Below, one piece after another: positions 9,909 through 20,886 of a stretch of 64,000 nt of DNA. The stretch covers positions 1,426,001 through 1,490,000 of the forward strand of contig OZ037849.1 of NCBI GenBank assembly GCA_964035575.1, in the 5' to 3' direction. The position numbers were made by a program, and so were the translations under genes. The stretch's first letter is position 1; the number at the start of each line of letters is the position of its first letter. Source of the stretch: Rhynchopus sp. YZ270_cl-10. Lineage: Eukaryota; Euglenozoa; Diplonemea; Diplonemida; Diplonemidae. The notes beneath the pieces were generated by a model that saw nothing but the letters and a program-made list of their open reading frames with translations, did no database searches and was not told the origin of the DNA.

Positions 9909-11429
9909 ATGGGGATGCAGTGTCTCAATGGCGTGCTCTCCTTGGACGGGACACTGAGCACCAAAGGGAAGGAGCTGCGCACACAGTTCTTTATTTTTGG
10001 CTGTGTAGGTTGGTTGGCCACCATATTTGCTCTGATGGCGACTTTTGCGGCATATAAAAATCTGATATTCTTCGCAGGGTCGATAGTGGTCCTGCTTGGC
10101 TTCAGCATTGCTATCTCTGCAGTGATGTGCAGGGTTCCGTTGACAACAAGGGTGGTGGTGGGCACGTTGTACGTGATCACATGTGGAATGCTGATGTGGG
10201 ATTTGAGTGGACGAGCAGTCTTCATAGAAAATTGGCCTCTCCTCGTGCTCATCATCGACGTGCTGCTTGTGATGCAGGTGCCTACACGGTACAGTCTGGG
10301 TCTTGTGTGTTTCCTTATCATGTGGTTGTTGGTGCTTGGTGTTGAGGAGAGCTTCAGGTTTGGTCTGTTCGAACTGCCAGGGTTCCCACCTCTGGAGGGT
10401 GAGTACGGACGACTGTATTACATAGAGAAGAAGTTTAACTGTGAGATGCCGCCCTGTCCAGTACCGTTCCCTTCATCTCGCCTAATAATTGCAGTGGTTG
10501 TGTTTTCGATTGACTTCATCGTGACACGTGGTTTCGCACGCCAAGTGCTGAAGGAGCAGGCATCAATGGAGCGGACGATCAACGCTGTGCAGGAGATTGC
10601 GTCGTTGCTCGCAAAGTACGACGTGGAAGGTGTGGCACGGATGCTTGCGGCATGTGGCTCAGAGCTGCCTGAGGAGATGTACGAGACGCTGCAGACAATG
10701 GAGCAGAACCTGCGCCGCTACAAGCCCTACCTCCCTGCTGCGCTGTTTGAGGAGATGGAAGAGCAGGACGGGATACAGAGGGGTTGTAGGTCTGTGGCAC
10801 CACCTGGTCAAGACTGTGAGACAGCGACAATTGTGTTCACAGACATACGTGCATCAACATCGATCTGGGAACATGCACCTGAAGGGATGCGTGCTGGGCT
10901 GAAGATCCACAACACTGTGGTACGCGAGGTGATGCAGATGTTTGGTGGGTACGAAGTCAAAACCATTGGCGATGCCTTCATGGTTGCCTTCACATCAACA
11001 CAGGACGGGGTGAACTTCGGTCTGCGTGTGCACGAACTCCTGCGTGAAGCTGTCTGGCCTGATTCACTACTTGAGGATGCACCAATCTGTGCTGAACAGG
11101 GATCACTTTGGGGAGGACTGACTGTGCGCATTGGTGTGAACACAGGCCCTGTGACTGTGGAGCAGAATGTACTGACGGGACGGACAGACTATTTTTGCCA
11201 CACAGTGAATGTTGCAGCCCGCCTTGAGAGCACATGCAAGCCTGGTGCTGTGGCTGTGCCTTGTGACCTGTACACATCTGAGTGCAGGTCTTGCTCTGCT
11301 GTTGTTGGGGAAAAAATCGAGTTTTCGTCACCTGTGGGTGGTCGTAGGATCGAAATTTGCGAAAAATTTTCACTTTTTTTTTTTGACCCAAAAATCAGGG
11401 CGTTCGCTATCGCCATCGTTTTTTCCTGA
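9909..11429 (+). pseudogene. Type B cyclase truncated after the first catalytic domain, with a foreign tail
   Basis: 506 codons from the conserved ATGGGGATGCAG. Six helices and linker, then a complete-looking class III domain: FTDIRAST (metal Asp), EVKTIGDAF (adenine-specifying Lys and second metal Asp), TDYF and NVAARLES (Asp, Asn, Arg). One oddity is FCH where the other copies have FGH. Homology to the family ends abruptly at 11310; the frame then reads about 39 unrelated residues to a TGA at 11427-11429, and the whole second domain is missing. It may be a pseudogene, or it may still make an active membrane cyclase with one domain. The membrane module is of the same subtype as the type A gene at 6156. 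Confidence 0.75.
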
Positions 11430-13551
11430 TCGTGGCGAAATGCCAAAAAACCCGAAATTTTTGCTTTTTTACTAGTGCTTAAAATAGGTCAAAAAAAATT
11501 TTCCCGCCGGAGAGAAGCTAGTTCGTGGGGGTGAATCCCCGGTACTGAGTGGTCGAAAAAAAATTGCGATTTGCGCGTGATCCCTTCCCCAGCACTAAAA
11601 CCAGCAAAACGATGGAGAATTTCATCAATCCCCCCCTCACTGAGGGTCTCTTTGTGCTGTTTAATCAAACAGATGTACAAGAGAGAGGCATCTGTCATAT
11701 GAGACTTCATCCTTAGTTTGATTATTTTCAATCAACTAAAACGTCTCTCTGCCGTTGAAGGTAGAGTTGACACGAGTAGTGACACCTTCTATAACAGGGG
11801 GTACGGGACACCTTCAGCAGACTGCAGGATTGAGGAGCGAGCGGGAGTGCTGGGGAAACTTACTTTCACGGCAGGCGGGTTTGCGGATGATTTTGAGTAC
11901 AGTGGACACCCCCTCTGCGACCCCCCCTCCGGGGGGGTCGACAGGTTGGGGGGGAGAAATCTCTCTCTCATTTTTTTTTTCCCCCCTTTTTTTTTTTATT
12001 TATTTATTTATTTATACAGGGTTTCGCCCCGGTGGGGCGAAGCCCTGGGGCGAAATAAAATGTCATTTTTTCAGGAAAAGATTTTTTTAACGAAAAAAAA
12101 TATTTTTCGCCCCGGGGCGAACGCCCTGCCAAAAATTTTTTTTTCGACAAGGCAACGGGAAAAATGACTAAGGGGAAAAGGGAAAAAAGGGAAAAACGGG
12201 AATTTTGAGGATCCCCTATTTTGAGGATCATTTTTCACAGTCACATTTTACCTTAGCAAAATCTGAAAAAAAAAAATTTTTTTTTCGAAAAATTTTTGGC
12301 CCCCTGGGGTGGGTCTGGGGGCTCCGAAAAATGAAAAAAAACGCAAAAATCGGGTGTTTCGAGCATCTGTGGTTACACCATATACACGTCTTTAACCCCA
12401 CATAGGCCCATTACCATGGTTTCGTTAGCTCTGTGGCATGCCCTTCTGCAGTTTCCTGCTCATCGGAGGCCTCTAGTCCGTGTGGACTTGGGCCACTACC
12501 AGCTTCCGGAGGAGCGACGCTCACGTGCGAGCGTCGGACCGGTCACTGCTCTGGGTGCCCTCTAGCCAATTCTTGACGAGGATGGGGGTGCAGACCGCCA
12601 AGTCCGGACGGTCGGAGGGAACCTTCCCCACCGCACGTCAGTTCTCCTAAGCTCCTTGTGACTTGACTCGTGCCGGTGCTGGTGTCTCTTCTTGTGACCC
12701 ACCGAGCACGCAGCCAACAGTGCGTCAAACCCTCAAGATCCTGTAGCACCGAGGGTGTGTGAGCCCCAATCGTCTGCGCCAGGACATACGCCGTCTGCCA
12801 TCAAGCGGAGGGTGCTCCAATACTCCTCAGACACGAAGGAGCAATCACAGCGATCACGAACCACGCGATTGAGGCGGTTTCACAGGTGGTCAGCGAGGGA
12901 AGCATACGATGCTTCACAAAGCAACACCGCTTCCGGAGATGACCGGCTCCCCTCTTCCTCAGCATGCACCAGAGCCCTATTTTTCACAAGCGGTCCCGAA
13001 ACCTTAAAGTTTGCGCAAGCCCTGGAGTCATCCGATGACGCAAGGCAAGTCACTCTCCCAAAGCGATGGCATTGGATGGCAGTATCCGAAGTCAGACCTC
13101 CGGGAAATATTGAATCCTTAATGGACGACTTCAATGTGATCGCTGCCTTCTCCCTCTACGCTCCACCCTTCAAGAACACGGAGACTCGCAAGCTGCAAGT
13201 AATTTGAGGTTGTTTCTGCGAGCCCCGACCTAAACCGTTCATCTTCAGAGATATGTACAGTGTGCGCACTACTTTCCGCAGGAAGAACGGGCCCATTTTG
13301 GGCTCCGACCTCAGAGGCCGTTTTCGAAGACTAGCTACAGTGGGATATTTTGGTTCCTCAATTTTTTATAACAAAAGCGAAAATCTGCCTATGTGCTTGA
13401 AAAATGCTGTGCATTTTTGGTGGAATTTTTTAAAAATTGCTATACTCCCCTATGACTGGACCCAACTCCCCTCACTCTTTTTTTGGTCAAAAACACCCCA
13501 AATTTTTCTACCGTTTTTTCCGTTTTTTCCGTTTTTGACCTTTTTAGACAC
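11311..13551. other. About 2.2 kb of foreign, transposon-like DNA replacing the 3' half of the truncated cyclase
   Basis: Starts where cyclase homology ends and finishes where a fragment of spacer S1 resumes ('ccaaaacccattttt'). It is a patchwork: AT-rich with A and T runs, a C/G palindrome at about 11920-11943, 'cgccccggtggggcg' palindromes at 12015-12120, a GC-rich island at 12470-13240, then AT-rich again. I found no matching terminal inverted repeats, so the element type is not assigned. Confidence 0.5.
12755..13207 (+). CDS. Unrecognised 150-aa frame in a GC-rich island
   Basis: Open from ATG to TGA inside the GC-rich island at 12470-13240. The product is basic at the N-terminus (RRVLQYSS, RTTRLRRFHRW) and ends NTETRKLQVI. 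I do not recognise a family. Base composition differs from the flanking AT-rich DNA, so it may be a captured gene or transposon fragment, or a chance frame. Confidence 0.2.
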   Translation: MCEPQSSAPGHTPSAIKRRVLQYSSDTKEQSQRSRTTRLRRFHRWSAREAYDASQSNTASGDDRLPSSSACTRALFFTSGPETLKFAQALESSDDARQVTLPKRWHWMAVSEVRPPGNIESLMDDFNVIAAFSLYAPPFKNTETRKLQVI

Positions 13552-13916
13552 CCTCCAAAACCCATTTTTCAAACTCCTCTAAATCCAGTTTTTCTGTTCC
13601 TGATTGTGCACACATCCCATCTCCGTCCAACGACCTATATGCGCTTTGTGCCACTACCTGATAGCTTCTCCTTGGTACCACATTTTCCCACACAGCGATG
13701 CCACATAGATCCTCTGAATGAGCTGAAGGCGGCATCTACATCCTTGTGTTCCGAATGTGTCTGACTTTGTATCCCTTTTCCGTATGACACAGACACAGCA
13801 CTAAAGTGTTCACTTCCCTGGTGTCTTTTCTGTGTGCAGTGTGCACAAAGTACCGTATGTATCTTTACTTTCCAACCACCCCTCCACAAGAACACAGGTG
13901 CCTGACGGGAGGGGGG

Positions 13917-16073
13917 ATGGGGATGCAGTGTCTCTATGGCGTGCTCTCCTTGGACGGGACACTGAGCACCAAAAGGAAGGAGCTGCGCACACAGTTCTTT
14001 ATTTTTGCCTGTGTGGGTTGGTTGTCCGTCGTACTAGCTCTTATGGCGACTTTTGCACAACAAAAAAGACACCTGATATTCTTGGGAGGGACAATGGTGG
14101 TCCTGCTTGGGTTCAGCATTGTGATCTGTGCAGTGCTGTGCAGGGTTCAGTTGACAACAAGGGTGGTGGTGGGCACGCTGTACGTGATCACAAGTGGAAT
14201 ACTGATGTGGGATTTGAGTGGAAGGGCGGTGACTAGAGAGTATTGGGCTGTCCTCGTGCTCATCATCGACGTGCTGCTTGTGATGCAGGTGCCTAAGGTG
14301 TACAGTCTGGGTCTCGTGTGTGTCATTGTAATTTGGTTGTTGGTGCTTGGTGTTGAGGAGAGCTTCAGGTTTGGTCTGTTCGAACTGCCAGGGTCCGCAC
14401 ATCTGGAAGGTGCCCACGGGCGGCTGTATAACATATACCAGAAGTATCACTGTGAGATGCCACCCTGTCCAGTACCGTTCCCTTCATCTCGCCTAATAAC
14501 TGCAGTATCTGTGTTTTCGATTGACTTCATCGTGACACGTGGTTTCGCACGTCAAGTACTGAAGGAGCAGGCATCAATGGAGCGGACGATCAACGCTGTG
14601 CAGGAGATTGCGTCGTTGCTCGCAAAGTACGACGTGGAAGGTGTGGCACGGATGCTTGCGGCACGTGGCTCAGAGCTGCCTGAGGAGATGTACGAGACGC
14701 TGCACACAATGGAGCAGAACCTGCGCCGCTACAAGCCCTACCTCCCTGCTGCGCTGTTTGAGGAGATGGAGGAGGAGGACGGGATACAACACCAACCTGG
14801 GTCTGTGGTACCACCTGGTCTGGCCAACGAGACAGCAACAGTTGTGTTCACAGACATACGTGCATCAACATCGATCTGGGAACATGCACCTGAAGGGATG
14901 CGTGCTGGGCTGAAGATCCACAACACTGTGATACGCGAGGTGATGCAGATGTTTGGTGGGTACGAAGTCAAAACCATCGGCGATTCCTTCATGGTTGCCT
15001 TCGCATCAACACAGGACGGGGTGAACTTCGGTCTGCGTGTGCACGAACTCCTGCGTGAAGCTGTCTGGCCTGATTCACTACTTGAGGATGCACCAATCTG
15101 TGCTGAACAGGGACCACTTTGGGGAGGACTGACTGTGCGCATTGGTGTGAACACAGGCCCTGTGAGTGTGGAGCAGAACGCACTGACGGGACGGACAGAC
15201 TACTTTGGTCACACAGTGAACGTTGCAGCCCGCCTTGAGAGCACATGCAAGCCTGGTGCTGTGGCTGTGCCTTGTGACCTGTACTCATCTGAGTGCAGGT
15301 CTTGCTCTGCTGTTGTTGGGGATGCGGAGGCACTGGACTTGAAGGGTGTGTCTGGGACAACGTTTGTGTGTTGTGTGTGGCCTTTGTCACTTGCGGGTCG
15401 CAAGCACAGTCCCCTCAACGAACCTGCCCTCAAAGAAGCCTCCGTTACGCTGAAGTGTGCGGACGCCCGTGACTTCGAGTACAGAAGTTATTTCAGTACA
15501 AAAACCGACTCAGGTTCGTTGGGTTCATACACCGGTGGACACGCCGTGACACTTCCGTTTGAGGCAACTGTTGGTACTGTGCATCTTTCCGTCGCTGACG
15601 AGTGTGACCCTTCAGCACTGCACAACCTGAGCCTTGCCCTGACGACCCTCACAGTGGCACTGGACCAGAACGGTGGGACCTTGGTGACGCTGCTTGGGAG
15701 CCGTGTCTGTGTTGGGTGGAACCTGACCCGGCCAGCACCTGCACACATGGAGAACGCAGTGCGCTTTGCACAACGCCTTTTGGGGACTGCAGTGCTGTCT
15801 GGTGCAGGTCTTGTGACGGGTTCGGTGCAGCACGGAGATGTTGGTGCTCGGAAGCAACGCTTTGTGACTGTAATGGGGCAGACTGTGTACCGGAGCTGGG
15901 CGCTGTGCGACACGGCACGGGAGGGGAGGCAGTGTTTGTACGAACCTCCGTTGGGGACTGTGCTTCCTGCTGCGTTGAAGTCTGCACTGCAGGCTGAGGG
16001 CAAAGCACGTGATGGGTTGTACCAGGTCCTTGCGATGAGGAGTCGCTTCTGTGATGATATGGAGAAGACATGA
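13917..16073 (+). CDS. Type B: six-helix membrane adenylate cyclase with tandem cyclase domains
   Basis: 718 aa, intact. Predicted reaction: ATP to cAMP plus pyrophosphate at the cytosolic face of a membrane. Six helices in the first ~210 residues, a linker (MERTINAVQEIASLLAKYDVEGVA), then domain 1 (about 300-490): VVFTDIRAST supplies the first metal Asp, EVKTIGDSF the adenine-selecting Lys and second Asp, TDYFGHTVNVAARLES the Asp, Asn and Arg. The extended segment WPDSLLEDAP before LWGGLTVRIGVNTG resembles trypanosomatid and fungal cyclases. Domain 2 (about 540-700) is degenerate (LLGSRVCVGW, TVMGQTVYRS). TM1-TM2 loop is AQQKRHLIF. Start chosen at the shared ATGGGGATGCAG although the frame is open 37 codons further upstream. 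The conserved 3' motif CAATTTCCATTGTGCAC follows the stop. Confidence 0.88.
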   Translation: MGMQCLYGVLSLDGTLSTKRKELRTQFFIFACVGWLSVVLALMATFAQQKRHLIFLGGTMVVLLGFSIVICAVLCRVQLTTRVVVGTLYVITSGILMWDLSGRAVTREYWAVLVLIIDVLLVMQVPKVYSLGLVCVIVIWLLVLGVEESFRFGLFELPGSAHLEGAHGRLYNIYQKYHCEMPPCPVPFPSSRLITAVSVFSIDFIVTRGFARQVLKEQASMERTINAVQEIASLLAKYDVEGVARMLAARGSELPEEMYETLHTMEQNLRRYKPYLPAALFEEMEEEDGIQHQPGSVVPPGLANETATVVFTDIRASTSIWEHAPEGMRAGLKIHNTVIREVMQMFGGYEVKTIGDSFMVAFASTQDGVNFGLRVHELLREAVWPDSLLEDAPICAEQGPLWGGLTVRIGVNTGPVSVEQNALTGRTDYFGHTVNVAARLESTCKPGAVAVPCDLYSSECRSCSAVVGDAEALDLKGVSGTTFVCCVWPLSLAGRKHSPLNEPALKEASVTLKCADARDFEYRSYFSTKTDSGSLGSYTGGHAVTLPFEATVGTVHLSVADECDPSALHNLSLALTTLTVALDQNGGTLVTLLGSRVCVGWNLTRPAPAHMENAVRFAQRLLGTAVLSGAGLVTGSVQHGDVGARKQRFVTVMGQTVYRSWALCDTAREGRQCLYEPPLGTVLPAALKSALQAEGKARDGLYQVLAMRSRFCDDMEKT

Positions 16074-16084
16074 GTGTGTTGTGC

Positions 16085-16101
16085 CAATTTCCATTGTGCA
16101 C
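16085..16101 (+). promoter_or_regulatory. Conserved 3' motif behind cyclase genes, copy 1
   Basis: CAATTTCCATTGTGCAC, with a small stem ACAAT/ATTGT in most copies, lies 12 bp after the stop of the type B gene. Possible 3'-end or stability element. Confidence 0.5.
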
Positions 16102-17260
16102 TTGCACGTACAGCATGGTACAACAAGAGAGATGTTGTGATCCCCTCCCCTGCTCCATTCTCTCGACTCTTGTGTGCTAAGCGTTGTAATGAAGTACTTT
16201 CTGGGGTTCGATAACCCGCGGGCTTAACCAGTTTCCTCCACCGCTGCACAGGTGAGGCGTGTGCACTTTCCACTTCTCTTATTTTCTTCAGCAGAAGGTG
16301 GCCGCCGACTGTCGAACCTGTTTTGATGAGGGTGTGTGTTCGGGTTTAAAATGTGGCTCAGTCCATAAACCCCCCCCCCCCCCCCCCGTAGGGGGTACGA
16401 CTCCAGCCATTTTTTGCGCACGGAAAATTCATTTGGCATTATCTGGTCATCTCCAAGGCAACTGCGGGTGAAAAACACCCTCAGAGTGGGTCACAGGGGG
16501 CCTGTGGGTCGAAAAACGACCCAGAAGCCACCCCAGAATACAAAAAAATGGAAAAAAATAGTGAAAAAACGGCTTTTTTCACGTTTTGGCCACTTTGGGC
16601 AAAATAGCGATTTTTCGAGAAAAAAATCAAAAACCGGGATATTTTTTGACATCACAAAGCCTCCTTTGGCACAAATATACCCCAAAAGTGGCCTGTGAGT
16701 CCATTCCAACCTGTTTTGGACATATTTGACACTTTTGGAAGTGTTTTTTTGGTGTTTTTAGGTCAAAAAAATGCCCAAGACGTCCCCAAGACATCCCCAA
16801 GACACTTTGCACACCCCCTGTTACGGTCATATTTTTTTCGTTTTTTTGCCTGAAACCCCCAAAATACCCCTCCCGGACCCCACATAGTCCCGAATATCCA
16901 TCACACACCCACTCAGAGTGAGTAGAAGCACCCCAAAAAAAATATTTTTTAAAGCCCTTCAACTTCAACATGGATGCTGCCGAAACTGAAGCACAATTTT
17001 AGGGCTTTAAAAAATATTTTTTTTGGGGTGCTTCTACTCACTCTGAGTGGGTGTGTGATGGATATTCGGGACTATGTGGGGTCCGGGAGGGGTATTTTGG
17101 GGGTTTCAGGCAAAAAAACGAAAAAAATATGACCGTAACAGGGGGTGTGCAAAGTGTCTTGGGGATGTCTTGGGGACGTCTTGGGCATTTTTTTGACCTA
17201 AAAACACCAAAAAAACACTTCCAAAAGTGTCAAATATGTCCAAAACAGGTTGGAATGGAC

Positions 17261-18013
17261 TCACAGGCCACTTTTGGGGTATATTTGTGCCAAAGGAGGC
17301 TTTGTGATGTCAAAAAATATCCCGGTTTTTGATTTTTTTCTCGAAAAATCGCTATTTTGCCCAAAGTGGCCAAAACGTGAAAAAAGCCGTTTTTTCACTA
17401 TTTTTTTCCATTTTTTTGTATTCTGGGGTGGCTTCTGGGTCGTTTTTCGACCCACAGGCCCCCTGTGACCCACTCTGAGGGTGTTTTTCACCCGCAGTTG
17501 CCTTGGAGATGGCCAGATAATGCCAAATGAATTTTCCGTGCGTTTGGTCCCAGCCAAAATGGCTGGAGTCGTATCCCCTACCCCCCCCCCGGGGGTCGTT
17601 GTGGTCTTTTCAGAAGAAATCGTGTAAGCCACCTCCACAAATTCTTGCGGATTGGAGAGCATGGAAGCAAGCACAGTTTTTTCTGTATTCCTTTGCCAAC
17701 AAAAAAGAGCAGTGAACAAGTTGCACTCTACACGGGTTATAGTGTATTGTGTTGAGTCCTTCAACTTCAACGCAATGCCAGTTGTATGAGCAATGTTGGA
17801 CAGGTGTAAGGCAACATCATCTACTGTAACAAGCTCCGTAACGACTGATATCCTCCAAATGTCTGGACACGACTCCAAAATGGAAATCCCGCCCGTCTTT
17901 CCCGTGTTTTTCACAAAAATAGTTAACAGTAACGGGTTTTGTACAAAACTTGAAAAGGAGAAAATGCAAAAGTTCTTTGGACTGGAAGTGCCTCCCGACA
18001 TCATCCCACACAA
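17261..18013 (-). CDS. Unrecognised 250-aa frame inside the foldback element
   Basis: Open on the - strand from an ATG at 18011-18013. The first ~150 residues lie in the single-copy part of the element (VDDVALHLSNIAHTTGIALK is the most protein-like stretch); the C-terminal ~100 residues read through the right inverted arm and are low-complexity. No family is recognised. It could be a remnant of an element-encoded protein. Confidence 0.2.
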   Translation of the reverse strand: MCGMMSGGTSSPKNFCIFSFSSFVQNPLLLTIFVKNTGKTGGISILESCPDIWRISVVTELVTVDDVALHLSNIAHTTGIALKLKDSTQYTITRVECNLFTALFCWQRNTEKTVLASMLSNPQEFVEVAYTISSEKTTTTPGGGVGDTTPAILAGTKRTENSFGIIWPSPRQLRVKNTLRVGHRGPVGRKTTQKPPQNTKKWKKIVKKRLFSRFGHFGQNSDFSRKKSKTGIFFDITKPPLAQIYPKSGL

Positions 18014-18283
18014 TTATGAAAACGAAAAAGGCACCTGAGATTGCAGAAGAGGAGGACCCTGGTCTGCCTCTCGGCAACCGGCACGATTGGATGAACCGAT
18101 TTTTTTGAGAATAAAAAAGACAAAAATGAACAACGCGTAAAGTGGGAAGGGTTTCCAAATGATAAATTAAAGTACCCCCTCTTTTGATGTTTTTTTGCTT
18201 TTTTCCGTGTTTCTTAAGGAATCCTTAAGGAATTACCGGTAATTCGGGTTACCGGTAACTTATTTACCTCTCAGGGGTGATCC

Positions 18284-18393
18284 ATCAAATATGTACTCGG
18301 TCTTTTTGCTCGATTTTTGTTTTAATGAATTCAGAAACTTTACTCTGGATTCATTAAAACAAAAATCGAACAGAACGTCCTAGTACATATTTG
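18284..18393. repeat. Hairpin of about 110 bp inside the foldback element
   Basis: Arms start with ATCAAATATGTAC and end with GTACATATTTGAT, with a second paired block CGATTTTTGTTTTAATGAAT near the centre. It may be a small MITE that inserted into the larger element. Confidence 0.5.
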
Positions 18394-18522
18394 ATAATAT
18401 CCAAATAGTTGCTGAGGTTACCTTTCAGGGGGGGGGGGGGGGGGTTTATGGACTGACCCATGTGTATAAAATCATTAAATGCAATCAGCAAACGACGCAA
18501 CAGAAGAGTCGGGTGTGGTTTT

Positions 18523-18810
18523 CACCGTCCCACCCATATGAGCTCGACCAAGCCGCCTTTTAGCACGTTTCAGCTGCTCTTTCATTTCATGTGCTGCAGG
18601 TGTGAAAGGCTTTGGAAAAGACGGCACTTTGAGTAAAAGGGATGCCGGATGTGTTCACTGGTTTGCTTTCATGCTCTTTTGCGAGTGGTCTTTTCCAAGC
18701 CTCCAGAGGTGTTTAGGTTCAAACCCAAAACCCATTTTTCAAACTCCTCTAAATCCAGCTTTTCTGTTTCCTGATTGTGCACACATCACATCTCCTTGCA
18801 GTGGTCCTAC
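18523..18810. repeat. Array spacer block S1, copy 3
   Basis: Near-identical to 5755-6065 but lacking a few short pieces ('aggaatgtgcccc' is absent). It directly precedes the broken type A copy at 18897. Confidence 0.65.
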
Positions 18811-18896
18811 AAAGTACCGTATGGGCAGCCTTCTGTGGATATCTTTAACTTCCAACCACCCCTCCACAAGAACACAGGTACCTTACGGGAGGGGAG

Positions 18897-20676
18897 ATGG
18901 GGATGCAGTGTCTCAATGGCGTGCTCTCCTTGGGCGGGACACTGAGCACCAAAGGGAAGGAGTTGCGCACACAGTTCTTCATCTTTGTCTGTGTGGGTTT
19001 GTTGTCCATCGTATTTACTCTGATGGCGACTTTGGATGCGCAGCGAAGACAGCCTATAACCTTGGGAGGTACAGTTGTGTCCCTGCTTGGTCTCAGCATT
19101 GCGCTTTGTACAATTATGTGCAGGGTTCCGTTGACAACAAGGATGGTTGTGGGCACGTTGTACGTGGTCACATGTGGAATTCTAATGTGGGATTTGAGTG
19201 GAAGAACTGTCTTAATGGAGCAGTGGTCTCTCCTCGTGCTCATGATTGACATGCTGCTTGTGATGCAGGTGCCCACACGGTACAGTTTGGGTCTTGTAGT
19301 GTTCATAGTCATGTGGTTGTTGCTGCTTGGTGTTGAGGAGAGCTTCAGGTTTGGTCTGTTCGACCTGCCAGGGTTGCCCAAGCAGGAAGGTGAGTACGGA
19401 CGGCGGCATTTCTTGGAAGAGAAGTTTCTCTGCGACACCCTACCCTGTCCTACACGCTTCCCTTCACCGGCCCTATTGTCTGCAGTAGCTGTATTTGCGT
19501 GTGACTTCATCGTGACACGTGGTTTCGCACGTGAGGTGCTGAAGGAGCAAGCATCAATGGAGAGGACGATCAACGCTGTGCAGGAGATTGCCTCGCTCCT
19601 GGCAAGGTACGACGTGGAGAAGGTGGCGGAGCTGCTGGAGGAGCATGAACATGAGCTGCCTGTGGGGATGACGGTGGCACTGCGTGCGTTGGACTCACTT
19701 GGAGGCGAACCTGCGGTCGTACAAAGCGTACCTGCCACAGACGTGTTTGCTTGGGGGCGATGATAACGAAGTTGAGTGCACTGAAAACGTCGGTGTGACA
19801 GAACAAGATTGTTCAGAGCTGACAGAATGTTCTATTTACACAAGTGGAAGCTTACCTGCTGCAAGTGTTCGACACGTTGCTTTGGGGCTCACGTCTGTGA
19901 AGGCGACTCTGCTGACGGTGAACATCAAAGACACGTTGCGTCTGGTGGAGCAGGACAGTGCACACTTCTCCTCCTTCTTCACAACTCTTCTTCTGAAGGC
20001 GTTGAAAGCAACAGAGACACACCGTGGGATGGTGGACGTGTTTGTCGGTGACAGGGTGCACTGCTCGTTCAACACGTCAAGGCAGTGTGCAAACCACGCC
20101 ACCTCAGCACTGCACACAGCAACGATGCTCTTGCAGGACTCCACGTTGTCGCAGGTGAACATCGGTGTTGCGACTGGGAAGGTGTTGCGTGGTGACATGG
20201 GGTGTGAAGTGATGCGCCGCTTCAGCATGGTGGGCACACTTGTGCGTGACGTGCATGGGATGGAACGTGCAGGACGTATCCTTGGCTGCGACGTGCTCTG
20301 CAACCGTACGTGCTTCAGCGACGCTGAGTGTGAACACGAGATGCGCCTGATTCCGTGCAAGGTGGAAGTGTCTGCAACCTCTGACACACCCGAAGTGGTT
20401 GCCGAGCTTCTACTTGACAACGAACAAGCCTACCACGCGACTGAAGAGTGGATGTACCAGATCGGGAAGAACAAGAAGTGGGAGAACTACAACACAACAG
20501 TGCGGAACTACCTGAAAGGCGATGTGTCTGCAGCAGCGGTTGAAGAGGCTGGACAGGGTTCGTTGAACGTGCATCCCTCGACAGTCAAGGGCGGGCTTCT
20601 GAGTGTGGCCTTGGGACGACCACTGCAGGGGACGTGGGACACACCCCTGCATAACGTTTGCATAGCTTCTTCGTGA
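18897..20676 (+). pseudogene. Type A cyclase-like gene broken by a 10-bp insertion
   Basis: The frame is intact from the conserved ATG through the six helices and linker to ALRAL at about 19690. An extra 10 bp (about 19691-19700, 'ggactcactt'), with the word 'ttgga' on both sides, then shifts the frame; the copies at 24317 and 26600 read straight through here. The original frame stops at 19761-19763. The downstream part, from NLRSYKAYLPQTC through the degenerate domain to the stop at 20674-20676, is otherwise open and well conserved. The break thus looks recent, or could be a sequencing error. Other private changes: SLGGTL in place of SLDGTL, and GQGSLNVH where others have the CPCERSP segment. 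TM1-TM2 loop: DAQRRQPIT. Confidence 0.75.
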
Positions 20677-20828
20677 ATGTTACTGAATGGAAATTGTTTT
20701 CCGGGGTTTATTGATTCTCAACACTTTGAAAACCCCACAGACATTGCTCTGGTACACATATCTTACTCCAATGAAAAAGTTACTAAACGTCTCAAAATAT
20801 GCCACAATACCGCCAGATACCCCAAAGG

Positions 20829-20870
20829 TCCTTGCGATGAGGAGCCGTTACAGTGACAAGGAGGCATGAC
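20829..20870 (+). pseudogene. Relic of a type B C-terminus behind a type A gene
   Basis: Reads VLAMRSRYSDKEA and a stop, matching the type B ending VLAMRSRFCDDMEKT and stop, with the same downstream 3' motif at the same kind of distance. The type A gene ends about 150 bp before it. A weaker counterpart is at about 26187-26225. This suggests that a type A gene replaced, or was derived from, a type B gene at this place. Confidence 0.6.
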
Positions 20871-20886
20871 GAGCCATCTGCAGTGA

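Larger units (their letters stand above)
16355..18459. mobile_element. 2.1-kb foldback-type DNA element with poly-C terminal repeats
   Basis: Outer terminal inverted repeats read GGCTCAGTCCATAAACCC on the left and, reverse complemented, GGGTCAGTCCATAAACCC on the right. Each is followed inward by a homopolymer of about 17 C (or G on the right). ATGT flanks both sides (16351-16354 and 18460-18463) as a likely target duplication. The right flank 'gtataaaatcattaaatgc' occurs without the element at 9304-9322, giving an empty-site paralogue. Inside, two arms of about 570 bp (16388-16957 and 17002-17590) are near-perfect inverted copies around a 44-bp loop. The remaining right part (17600-18440) is single-copy and includes a further hairpin. 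No transposase is recognised. Confidence 0.75.
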
